From a bacterium (GTDB taxonomy: Bacteria > UBA9089 > UBA9088 > JAGUXG01), in contig JASEHO010000053.1 of assembly GCA_030018505.1 (NCBI GenBank), forward strand, positions 1 through 10,007: DNA of 10,007 nt. The letters are read 5' to 3'. The notes under the pieces were generated by a model. That model was not told the DNA's origin, made no database searches, and worked only from the letters and a program-made list of their open reading frames with translations. The position numbers and the translations under genes are program-made. Below are positions 1 through 6,705 of this stretch, piece after piece (positions within the stretch are counted from its first letter, which is position 1; each line of letters opens with the position of its first letter).

Positions 1-68
1 TGATAATTTTGCAATGAATTCCCTTTTTACTTAGTTGTTGCTTCACTGTTAGATGGGTAAATAGTTAC
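1..68. repeat. Intergenic repeat element, copy 1 (may extend beyond the left edge)
   Basis: It starts TGATAATTTTGCAATGAATT, passes a pyrimidine-rich CCCTTTTTACTTAG stretch and ends TAAATAGTTAC at 58-68. The same order of words, with a few changes and a shorter middle, occurs at 2725-2783. It lies about 90 bases beyond the gyrA stop. No coding potential is evident. Confidence 0.65.
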
Positions 69-81
69 ACACATTTCTTCC

Positions 82-109
82 TAATTTCTAATTTCCAATT
101 TCTAATTTC
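82..109. repeat. Short TAATTTC tandem array
   Basis: Four slightly unequal units run TAATTTC, TAATTTCC, AATTTC, TAATTTC. It lies between repeat copy 1 and the gyrA stop. No function can be assigned; such words often build up by slippage between genes. Confidence 0.6.
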
Positions 110-157
110 TCTTTTATTTTATGTAAACTTTTGACTAATACCTGCTATATAGCCTGC

Positions 158-2590
158 TTAATCCTCCTTGACAATAGGCGCGCAGGCAACAACCTTATCC
201 CCTTTTCTTAGCCTGACGATTGAGACGCCCTTTGTATTTCTCTTTATCAGCCGAATACCTGAGACAGGCATTCTTATCACCATTCCAGAGGAGGTGATGA
301 CAACCACCTCATCATCCTCTTTCACCTCAAGGATAGAGACCACGAGGCCATTCCTTTCATTAGTCTTTATGTCTAAAACGCCCTTTCCTCCTCTTTTCTG
401 TAGTCTATAAAGGCTGACATCTGTTCTTTTGCCAAAACCATTAGCTGTGATGGAAAGTAGGCTTCTGTCTTCTCTCATCACCTCCATACCCACCAAACGA
501 TTATCTTTTTCAAACCTGATTCCAATCACGCCAGAGCCTACCCTTCCTATGGGTCGCAAATCCTTCTCTGAAAACCTGAGTGCCTTTCCTCCAGCAGTTG
601 CCAAAATAACCTCATCTGTGCCTGAGGTCAGTTCAGCCTTTAGCAACCTGTCGCCCTCTCTTATACCCATAGCTATAATTCCTTTTGCCCTCAGATTTTT
701 GAACAGGTTTAAGGGTGTCTTCTTTATTATCCCCCCCTCTGTAGCCATAATTACAAACCTTTCATCAAACTCCCTAATAGGAATGGTTGAGGCAATCGTC
801 TCTCCTGGCAGGATATTGAGAACATTGACCATAGCCTTTCCTTTGGAGAGCCTTCCTGCCTCTGGAATCTGATGCACCTTGAGCCAATAGAGTCTGCCCT
901 GGCTGGTAAAGAATAGAAGAAAATCATGGGTTGAAGCGATGTATAGGTCTTTGATAAAATCCTCTTCCTTTAACTCTGCGCCAGTCACACCAACCCCACC
1001 TCTTTTCTGCTTCTTGTAAATACTGATAGGGATTCTCTTGATGTATCCTGAATTGGAGATAGTAATAATCACATCTTCTTCTTCTATAAAATCTTCTACC
1101 CGGAAATCCTCTTTTTTGGCAATTATCTCTGTTCTCCTTTCATCACCAAACTTGGAAGCAAGCTCTTTCAGTTCAGTCTTGATTATCTCCAGCATCTTCT
1201 GCCTTGAGGCTAAGATGGAGTTTAGATAGGAGATCTTCTTGATAAGCTCAAGGTATTCCTCATCCAGCTTTTTTGCTGAAAGCTTAGTCAGGCTCCCAAG
1301 CTGCATCTCTAAGATTGCCTGAGCCTGTTTGATAGAAAGGCTAAATTTAGCCACCAATTGATTCTTTGCATCCTGCGTATCCTTTGAACTGCGAATTGTT
1401 TGGATAACCTCATCTATATGGGCCAGGGCAATCTTTAGCCCTTCCAGGATATGGGCCCTCTCCTCAGCAATCCTCAATTGATACTTGCTCCTTTTGGTGA
1501 TTATTTCCAGGCGATGTTCAATGTAAAGGTTTATCATCTCCATAATTGGGAGAACCTTTGGCATACCGTTGACTAAGGCTAAGTTGATTATACCAAAGGC
1601 TGTCTGCAGTTGGGTGTGTTTATAAAGCTGATTTAGAATGACCTGAGGGTTCTCATCCCTTTTTACCTCAAGCACAATCCTCATTCCATCCCTGTCTGAC
1701 TCATCCCTTACCTCCGAAAGCCCTAATTCCTTCTCCTTTGCCACCTCAACAATCTTGGTGATAAGATTGGTTTTGTTGACATAATATGGAATTTCAGTGA
1801 TGATAATCTTGTCTTTTCCGTGCTCTGGCTCTTCTATGGCTGCCTTTGCCCTTAAGGTGATTGTTCCCCTTCCTGTTCTATACGCATCTACTATTCCATC
1901 CCTCCCAAAGATATAGGCGCCTGTAGGAAAGTCTGGACCCGGGAGTATCTCTAAAAGCTCTTCTAAGGTAAGTTTTGGGTTATCAATCAAGGCGATAATT
2001 GCAGCTACTACCTCTTTAAGATTGTGCGGTGGGATATTTGTGGCCATACCTACAGCTATTCCAGATGAGCCATTTATCAAAAGGTTTGGAGGGAGTGCTG
2101 GTAAGACAACTGGCTCCTTCAGGCTGGCATCAAAATTTGGTGCCCAGTCTATTGTCTCTGCCTCAATATCAGCCAAAAGGTCTTCAGCGATTGCTGCCAG
2201 CCTTACCTCTGTGTAACGCATAGCCGCAGGTGGGTCGCCATCTATTGAGCCGAAGTTTCCCTGGCCATTAACAAGTGGATACCGAGAGGAGAAGTTCTGA
2301 GCTAGTCTAACCATAGCGTCATAGACAGCAACATCTCCGTGTGGATGGTATTTTCCAAGAACCTCACCCACAGCTCTGGCTGACTTTTTGTGCGGCTTAT
2401 TGGAAGAAAGCCCCAATTCAGACATGGCATAGAGGATTCTTCTATGAACAGGCTTTAAGCCATCCCTGACATCAGGCAAAGCCCTGCCTACAATGACAGA
2501 CATAGCATAATCAAGATAGGAGGTCTTCATCTCCTCCTCAATAAAGGCTGTTATTACCTTTTCTTCTTCTGGAATAATTGTCTTTGACAT
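158..2590 (-). CDS. gyrA: DNA gyrase subunit A
   Basis: This is the breakage-reunion subunit of DNA gyrase, which with GyrB introduces negative supercoils using ATP. The 810-residue protein starts MSKTII. I chose this start because AGGAGA lies four bases before the ATG; an in-frame ATG 33 bases upstream adds 11 residues without that support. Visible landmarks are the N-terminal block YAMSVIVGRALPDVRDGLKP (residues 28-47), the helix HPHGDVAVYD (82-91), and the catalytic tyrosine Tyr126 in AAMRYTEVRL. NGSSGIAVGMATNIPPHN and IPGPDFPTGA follow, then a coiled-coil region and a C-terminal beta-pinwheel. GyrA-box heptads are QKRGGVG (528-534, first blade) and QKRGGKG (731-737), which favour gyrase over topoisomerase IV ParC. 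There is no acidic C-terminal tail like that of E. coli. The position equivalent to E. coli Ser83 is Val87, while the Asp87 equivalent is kept (Asp91). gyrB is not adjacent. The gene lies 189 bp downstream of the asnB-like gene on the same strand. Confidence 0.97.
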   Translation of the reverse strand: MSKTIIPEEEKVITAFIEEEMKTSYLDYAMSVIVGRALPDVRDGLKPVHRRILYAMSELGLSSNKPHKKSARAVGEVLGKYHPHGDVAVYDAMVRLAQNFSSRYPLVNGQGNFGSIDGDPPAAMRYTEVRLAAIAEDLLADIEAETIDWAPNFDASLKEPVVLPALPPNLLINGSSGIAVGMATNIPPHNLKEVVAAIIALIDNPKLTLEELLEILPGPDFPTGAYIFGRDGIVDAYRTGRGTITLRAKAAIEEPEHGKDKIIITEIPYYVNKTNLITKIVEVAKEKELGLSEVRDESDRDGMRIVLEVKRDENPQVILNQLYKHTQLQTAFGIINLALVNGMPKVLPIMEMINLYIEHRLEIITKRSKYQLRIAEERAHILEGLKIALAHIDEVIQTIRSSKDTQDAKNQLVAKFSLSIKQAQAILEMQLGSLTKLSAKKLDEEYLELIKKISYLNSILASRQKMLEIIKTELKELASKFGDERRTEIIAKKEDFRVEDFIEEEDVIITISNSGYIKRIPISIYKKQKRGGVGVTGAELKEEDFIKDLYIASTHDFLLFFTSQGRLYWLKVHQIPEAGRLSKGKAMVNVLNILPGETIASTIPIREFDERFVIMATEGGIIKKTPLNLFKNLRAKGIIAMGIREGDRLLKAELTSGTDEVILATAGGKALRFSEKDLRPIGRVGSGVIGIRFEKDNRLVGMEVMREDRSLLSITANGFGKRTDVSLYRLQKRGGKGVLDIKTNERNGLVVSILEVKEDDEVVVITSSGMVIRMPVSGIRLIKRNTKGVSIVRLRKGDKVVACAPIVKED

Positions 2591-2594
2591 AATT

Positions 2595-2600
2595 TCTCCT
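2595..2600 (-). promoter_or_regulatory. Shine-Dalgarno site of gyrA
   Basis: On the minus strand AGGAGA sits four bases before the ATG at 2590. It decides the start of gyrA: the longer alternative starting at 2623 has no comparable site. Confidence 0.75.
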
Positions 2601-2645
2601 AATACTTTAGCCACCTGAAGCAATAATCTCTATCAGTGAGGGAAA

Positions 2646-2744
2646 GATTCAATGTAAAATGTAAAACTAATAACTAAATTCAAAATTACTCCTCTTTTTC
2701 AAATGTTAATTGATAATTGCTAATTGATAATTTTACATTGAATC
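2646..2744. repeat. 15-bp perfect inverted repeat in the asnB-gyrA gap
   Basis: GATTCAATGTAAAAT (2646-2660) and ATTTTACATTGAATC (2730-2744) are exact reverse complements about 69 bases apart. The right arm belongs to repeat copy 2. The ends resemble the inverted termini of a small non-coding transposable element, but no target-site duplication or transposase is visible. The interior holds the short AT repeats at 2707-2732. Confidence 0.7.
2707..2732. repeat. 12-bp AT direct repeat
   Basis: TAATTGATAATT occurs twice (2707-2718 and 2721-2732) with a period of 14 bases, inside the inverted repeat between the asnB-like gene and gyrA. The word style resembles the TAATTTC array at the other gap. 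Confidence 0.6.
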
Positions 2745-2783
2745 CCCTTTTACTCAGTTTGCTTTGCTTGGCTAAATAGTTAC
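2725..2783. repeat. Intergenic repeat element, copy 2
   Basis: It starts TGATAATTTTACATTGAATC, continues CCCTTTTACTCAG, and ends TAAATAGTTAC at 2773-2783, matching copy 1 at 1-68 in order and spacing apart from a shorter middle. The last bases form the stop codon of the asnB-like gene (2780-2782), so the element abuts or has supplied the gene end. Confidence 0.65.
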
Positions 2784-4663
2784 TTATCCACAAAGGTCTG
2801 ATGCCATAGCTCAAGCATAAGAAGAGAGAAGATGCGGTAGGAATGGTTTGTCCTGCCGGATATATGCTCCTTGAGCAGATTTTTTATCTCCTTCTGTTCA
2901 AAGTATCCTCTATTATCTGCCTTTTTGCAAAGGAGAATCTCTTGGGCATAATCCTTTAGCTCTTCTCTAAACCAGAAGCTGAGTGGCACACCAAACCCCA
3001 TCTTACCCCGATTTAGAATCTCTTTTGGCAGGATTTTAGCCAAAGCCTTCTTTAAGATATGCTTTGTCTCTCCTCCTTTGAGCTTCAGGTTAGAGGGAAT
3101 GGATGCGGCAAACTCCACCAGCTTATGGTCCAAGAATGGGCTTCTGCATTCAAGGGAATGAGCCATTGAGGCAATATCTACCTTCACCATCAGGTCGAAA
3201 GGAAGATAATTCATTGTGTCCACAAAAAGAAGTGTATCTAAAAGGTCATCTGTCCCTGATCTTTTGAAGCTATCAGCAATCATTTGGACAGAGTCAATCT
3301 TTCTCATTCTCTCCTTCATCTCCTCAGAGTATATCCTCTCCTTCATCTCATTAGAAAATATGGAAAGCCATCTTATGTATCTCCTCTCATTAGGTTCAGC
3401 CATCACCTCAGTAAATCTCTTTGCCTTGCGGATGAAGTTTTGTCTGGATGAAGACTCAGGAAAAGCTTTGAGAGAAGCAGATATTCCATCCCTGATAAAT
3501 TTGGGCACCTTTTCATAGCAAGAGGTTAATTTATAGGCAACATAGCGTTCATATCCAGCGAATGTCTCATCCCCTCCATCCCCATTAAGAGCAACAATAA
3601 CCTTCTGCCTTGTCATTTGGGAGAGATAGTAGGTTGGAATGCAAGATGAATCAGCATAAGGCTCATCGTAATGCCAGACAATCTTTGGCAGAATATCTAA
3701 GGCATCTGGCTTGACAATCTTTTCATGGTGTTCTGTCTTGAAGCGGTCAGCTATAATCCTGGCAAAGGAGAGCTCGTTAAAGGAAGCCTCAGGAAATCCG
3801 ATAGAGAATGTCTTTACCGGCTCATTCATTAACTGCGACATCATTGCTACTATCGCTGAGGAGTCTATTCCGCCTGAGAGAAAAGCACCTAAAGGCACAT
3901 CGGATATAAGCCGTATCCTTGTTGCCTCTTTCAGAATTTCCAGGATAGATTCTATTATCTCAGGTTCGGATAAGCTGGTCTTTGGTTTATACTCTGGTCT
4001 CCAGTATCTCTCAAGCCTCTTCAGTTTTCCATCCTCAACAACCATAATATGGCCTGGTGGGAGTTTCTTTATCTGAGTAAATATAGTCAGAGGGGAGGGG
4101 ACATATTGGTAGGTAAGATAATGATGGATTGCCTCTAAGTTTATCTCCTTATTTATGTCTATATCTTCTAAGATTGCCTTTAGCTCTGAGGCAAAGACAA
4201 ATGAATTCCTTGTGAGGCTGTAGCAAAGGGGCTTCTTTCCTATCCTATCCCTGGCCAAAAATAGCCTTTTATTTGGCTCATCCCAGATAGCAAAAGCGAA
4301 CATTCCCCTTAAGTGTTGGACACAATCTACACCATACTCTTCATAGAGATGAATTACTGTCTCTGTATCGGTCTTTGTTTTGAATCTATGTCCTCGGCTA
4401 ATAAGGTTTGGTCTGATTTCCTGAAAATTATATATCTCGCCGTTAAATACTATCCAGATAGTGTCGTCTTCATTGGATAAAGGTTGGTGACCAGTTGAAA
4501 GGTCAATAATGGAGAGCCTTCTGTGACCAAGCCCGATATTCTTGCCGATATAAACCCCTTCATCGTCTGGTCCCCTGTGCCTGATGGTATCGCACATTTT
4601 AAGGATAAGGTCTTTTTTAGGGGTGGTTCCATCAAGGAGAAGCTTTCCGCATATTCCACACAT
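2780..4663 (-). CDS. AsnB-like glutamine amidotransferase (asparagine synthase family), surface-polysaccharide type
   Basis: The 627-residue protein is a class II glutamine amidotransferase fused to an asparagine-synthetase ATP-pyrophosphatase domain. Cys2 of the N-terminal MCG is the glutaminase nucleophile, which fixes the start. RHRGPD (28-33), GHRRLSIID (46-54) and FNGEIYNF (73-80) complete the glutaminase domain. The PP-loop SGGIDSS (263-269) binds ATP, and GDGGDE (361-366) follows, in the form ALNGDGGDE where ALSGDGGDE is commoner. The length and sequence resemble the amidotransferases of exopolysaccharide and exosortase-linked loci (the TIGR03108-like group) and Pseudomonas WbpS rather than the short E. 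coli AsnB. It may therefore amidate a sugar carboxyl group instead of aspartate. The start overlaps the stop of the upstream membrane-protein gene by one base (TAATG), and no Shine-Dalgarno site is clear, so translation is probably coupled. The divergent DegT aminotransferase supports a sugar role. Family assignment is firm; the exact substrate is inference. Confidence 0.9.
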   Translation of the reverse strand: MCGICGKLLLDGTTPKKDLILKMCDTIRHRGPDDEGVYIGKNIGLGHRRLSIIDLSTGHQPLSNEDDTIWIVFNGEIYNFQEIRPNLISRGHRFKTKTDTETVIHLYEEYGVDCVQHLRGMFAFAIWDEPNKRLFLARDRIGKKPLCYSLTRNSFVFASELKAILEDIDINKEINLEAIHHYLTYQYVPSPLTIFTQIKKLPPGHIMVVEDGKLKRLERYWRPEYKPKTSLSEPEIIESILEILKEATRIRLISDVPLGAFLSGGIDSSAIVAMMSQLMNEPVKTFSIGFPEASFNELSFARIIADRFKTEHHEKIVKPDALDILPKIVWHYDEPYADSSCIPTYYLSQMTRQKVIVALNGDGGDETFAGYERYVAYKLTSCYEKVPKFIRDGISASLKAFPESSSRQNFIRKAKRFTEVMAEPNERRYIRWLSIFSNEMKERIYSEEMKERMRKIDSVQMIADSFKRSGTDDLLDTLLFVDTMNYLPFDLMVKVDIASMAHSLECRSPFLDHKLVEFAASIPSNLKLKGGETKHILKKALAKILPKEILNRGKMGFGVPLSFWFREELKDYAQEILLCKKADNRGYFEQKEIKNLLKEHISGRTNHSYRIFSLLMLELWHQTFVDK

Positions 4664-5064
4664 TAGGTCTTTATCTTTTGCTTCACGGCATCACTTAAGG
4701 TTTTTGCCTTGGTCTGCTTATCCTTATGAGGGGTATAGAAGCTTCTTATGGAGTAGATTCTATGGACTATCTCATCATAGGCATCCTTTGCTAATTTATA
4801 ATCGCCCTTTTCTTCTGCATTCTTTCCAATCTCAAATAGCTTAGAGATGCTTTTATTCACCCAGGGAGAGCATGGCGTATAAAAGGAGATGACTGTGCCA
4901 TACCAGAGAATAGCCATAGGCATATCTCCTGCTTTCTCAGACTTCTTTGCCTCTTTGAACTCCCTCCAGGCTCTATGCATAGTCTCTGCCCAGAACATTG
5001 CCATCAGCACAAATATTACCCCAACAATTGTTACTGTCCATCTCAAAACAGGATCTTTTATCAT
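4663..5064 (-). CDS. Small membrane-anchored TPR-like protein of unknown function
   Basis: The 133-residue protein has one hydrophobic segment at about residues 9-26, close to the N terminus, acting as a membrane anchor or uncleaved signal. The rest is helical and hydrophilic. Two helix pairs look like degenerate tetratricopeptide units: about residues 33-60 (containing KSEKAGDMPMAILWYGTVI) and about 75-108 (containing NAEEKGDYKLAKDAYDEIV). The segment IRSFYTP and the aromatic-proline segment SFYTPCSPWV are distinctive. I recall similar small proteins with this pattern in Deltaproteobacteria-like genomes, none with an assigned function. The stop codon overlaps the asnB-like start by one base, so the two proteins are made from one message, probably in coupled amounts. 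The anchored helical domain could hold a partner at the membrane. The start has no good Shine-Dalgarno site but lies 11 bases behind a plausible -10 box. Confidence 0.8.
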   Translation of the reverse strand: MIKDPVLRWTVTIVGVIFVLMAMFWAETMHRAWREFKEAKKSEKAGDMPMAILWYGTVISFYTPCSPWVNKSISKLFEIGKNAEEKGDYKLAKDAYDEIVHRIYSIRSFYTPHKDKQTKAKTLSDAVKQKIKT

Positions 5065-5075
5065 AATCTTATTTT

Positions 5076-5104
5076 ACTATAAAAAGGGACTTTTTAGCAA
5101 ACAA
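5076..5104 (-). promoter_or_regulatory. Candidate promoter of the TPR-like/asnB-like unit
   Basis: Minus-strand TTGTTT (-35, at 5099-5104) and TATAGT (-10, at 5076-5081) are separated by 17 bases, a normal sigma-70 spacing. The -10 ends only 11 bases before the ATG, so the leader would be about five bases or fewer. The -35 is imperfect and the gap is AT-rich, so chance is possible. Confidence 0.4.
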
Positions 5105-5126
5105 AAAGTAAGGAGATAAGGAGATT

Positions 5127-5175
5127 ATGGGGATATTGGAGATATATTTTATCTCCCTATCTTTCTTATCCCCAT
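5127..5175. repeat. Interrupted inverted repeat in the divergent gap
   Basis: Nested arms are ATGGGGATA (5127-5135) with TATCCCCAT (5167-5175), and GGAGATA (5138-5144) with TATCTCC (5150-5156) around a five-base loop. The inner hairpin has a 7-bp stem and the outer arms add 9 bp across an uneven spacer. It lies between the TPR-like/asnB-like unit and the degT gene, upstream of both. It could be a regulator site, an mRNA hairpin or a low-complexity intergenic repeat. There is no T-run right after either arm, so a terminator is unlikely. Confidence 0.55.
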
Positions 5176-5255
5176 ATCCCCTTTATTTACACACCATTTT
5201 TCCTTTTCACCTTTTTTACATCTTTTATTTTTAATCTTTGATATTTGAGATTATT

Positions 5256-6392
5256 ATGATACCTTTATTAGACTTAAAGAGGCAGTATAAGGAGATAGGC
5301 TCTGAGATACAAAGGAGTGTTTTAGATCTTCTTGAGAGCGGCAATTATGTTCTTGGACCTGCTATAGAAAGGTTTGAGGTTGAGGTAGCGGCGTATTGCG
5401 GCGCAGATTTAGCTATAAGCTGTGCCTCTGGAACAGATGCCCTTCTTCTTGCCTTAATGAGTATTGATATTGGAAAGGCCGATGAGGTTATCACCACTCC
5501 ATACTCATTCTTCTCTACAGCCAGTGTAATCTGGCGTTTGTCTGCAAAACCTGTGTTCTGCGACATAGACACAGATACATACAACATCAACCCTGACCTT
5601 ATCGAAGCAAAGATTACAGATAAAACAAGGGCTATCCTTCCAGTTCATCTCTATGGCCAGACCGCAGATATGGACAAGATTATGGAGATAGCCAGGAGGC
5701 ACAATCTCTTTGTGATAGAGGATGGCGCTCAAGCCTTAGGTGCAGAATACAAGGGCAAGAAGGCTGGCACCTTATCTGATATTGGCTGTTTCTCCTTTTT
5801 TCCCACAAAGAACCTTGGTGGCTATGGTGATGGTGGGATGATTGTAACAGATAATAAGGAATTGGCAGATAAGATGAGAATGCTCAGGGTTCATGGCTCT
5901 TCTCCAAAATACTACCATAAGGTTGTTGGAATAAACTCAAGACTTGATGCTATTCAGGCTGTGGCATTGTCTTGTAAACTAAAATACTTAGGCAGGTGGA
6001 ATGAGGCAAGGAGGAGAAACGCTGCTCTTTACAATGAACTTTTAGCAAAAACAGATATTATTCTTCCAAAAGAGGACCCTGATTGCAAACATATCTATAA
6101 CCAATATACTATCAGGTGCAAGGATAGGGATGGATTAAGAGAATATCTAAAGGCCAAGGCTATTGCTACAGAGATATACTATCCACTTCCTTTACATCTT
6201 CAAGAGTGCTTTAAGGATTTGGGGCAAAAGGAAGGAGACTTTCCAGAGGCAGAATCTTCTGCCAAAGAGACCCTATCTATACCTATCTATCCTGAGCTAA
6301 CAGAAGGAGAGATAAGAGAGGTTGCAGATACTATCAAATATTATACCTACATAAACTCTATCTCCTCCAAAGGTTTTATCCTGAACCCTTGA
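5256..6392 (+). CDS. DegT/DnrJ/EryC1/StrS-family sugar aminotransferase (WbpE-like)
   Basis: This PLP-dependent enzyme of 378 residues transfers an amino group, usually from glutamate, to a keto group on a nucleotide-linked sugar in the cytoplasm. The start MIPLLDLKRQY is the usual opening of the family and comes from the ATG; a TTG 18 bases upstream is less likely. Cofactor-binding signs include SGTDALLLAL (58-67), EDGAQALGAEYKG (155-167, with Asp156 facing the PLP ring nitrogen), and the Schiff-base lysine Lys185 in SFFPTKNLGGYGDGG. Later RVHGS, YYHKVVGINSRLDAIQA and YPLPLHLQ match the sugar-binding half. The HGSS...YYHK...G-N-SRLD pattern resembles WbpE, which acts on a UDP-3-keto-glucuronate sugar, but substrate cannot be read with confidence. 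It is the only plus-strand gene here and is divergent from the asnB-like unit. Its end overlaps the convergent hypothetical gene by 17 bp. Confidence 0.93.
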   Translation: MIPLLDLKRQYKEIGSEIQRSVLDLLESGNYVLGPAIERFEVEVAAYCGADLAISCASGTDALLLALMSIDIGKADEVITTPYSFFSTASVIWRLSAKPVFCDIDTDTYNINPDLIEAKITDKTRAILPVHLYGQTADMDKIMEIARRHNLFVIEDGAQALGAEYKGKKAGTLSDIGCFSFFPTKNLGGYGDGGMIVTDNKELADKMRMLRVHGSSPKYYHKVVGINSRLDAIQAVALSCKLKYLGRWNEARRRNAALYNELLAKTDIILPKEDPDCKHIYNQYTIRCKDRDGLREYLKAKAIATEIYYPLPLHLQECFKDLGQKEGDFPEAESSAKETLSIPIYPELTEGEIREVADTIKYYTYINSISSKGFILNP

Positions 6393-6699
6393 CTATCTCT
6401 TCTATCTCAGAGATAAGTATCTCGCCTGTCATCTCTGAGAGAAAGGTAGTAAGTTCAGAGATAAATAAAGAAAATCCCTTCTCAAATTCATCTTTTTTGC
6501 TTTTTTCTATCTCAGCAAAATTGAATCCATTCTCTGTTACACTGATAGAAGAAAAGGCAGGGCAGAGACTGCTTACTTTGCGTAAGATACGGCGAAAGAG
6601 TGCGGCTAAGGTTATAGAACCTAATGTTGGCAGGAGCTTCTCCCAAATCTTTCCAAGAAGCGCCTCTTTTTCCTTAAACTCTCTTTTGCTATCAGCCAT
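6376..6699 (-). CDS. Small hypothetical protein
   Basis: I do not recognise this 107-residue protein. It begins MADSKREFKEKEALLGKIWEK, with a charged helix followed by an amphipathic segment containing LLPTLGSITLAALFRRILRKV (about residues 22-42). A middle part SISVTENGFNFAEIEKSKK looks like a short strand-turn-helix, and the C-terminal part is helical (FSLFISELTTFLSEMTGEILISEIEEIV). There is no clear transmembrane segment, signal peptide or cysteine cluster. It follows accD by 43 bases on the same strand and overlaps the convergent degT end by 17 bp. No Shine-Dalgarno site precedes the ATG, but a promoter-like pair lies directly upstream. An overlapping plus-strand reading frame is Ser-rich and starts with TTG inside degT, so the minus-strand frame is preferred. 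Whether it is translated is moderately certain. Confidence 0.6.
   Translation of the reverse strand: MADSKREFKEKEALLGKIWEKLLPTLGSITLAALFRRILRKVSSLCPAFSSISVTENGFNFAEIEKSKKDEFEKGFSLFISELTTFLSEMTGEILISEIEEIVKGSG
6405..6440. repeat. 10-bp inverted repeat just past the degT stop
   Basis: TCTCAGAGAT (6405-6414) and ATCTCTGAGA (6431-6440) are perfect reverse complements with a 16-base loop. A further TCAGAGATA copy is at 6455-6463. It lies 12 bases after the degT stop and inside the C-terminal codons of the convergent hypothetical gene. There is no following T-run, so it may slow or stabilise the convergent messages rather than act as a standard terminator, or may be a chance product of the local ATCTC-rich sequence. 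Confidence 0.4.
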
Positions 6700-6705
6700 A
6701 AGAAT

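Noticed and set aside
163..169. Perfect AAGGAGG Shine-Dalgarno-like site on the minus strand at the end of gyrA
   Set aside because: It encodes the last residues of GyrA and no start codon follows at a useful distance.
429..872. 147-residue plus-strand reading frame inside gyrA
   Set aside because: It lies wholly antisense to conserved GyrA pinwheel sequence and shows no domain features.
2591..2623. Upstream ATG adding 11 residues to GyrA
   Set aside because: The downstream ATG has AGGAGA at the right distance and gives the family's usual N-terminus; the longer form has no such site.
3711..4076. 121-residue plus-strand reading frame inside the asnB-like gene
   Set aside because: It is antisense to conserved catalytic regions, including the PP-loop; it is a shadow frame.
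5215..5243. Possible degT promoter (TTTACA then TTGATA)
   Set aside because: The -35 is acceptable but no -10 word at normal spacing matches well; the region is too T-rich to call.
5238..5255. TTG start adding six residues to the DegT protein
   Set aside because: The ATG start gives the family opening MIPLLDLK; the extra residues match nothing expected.
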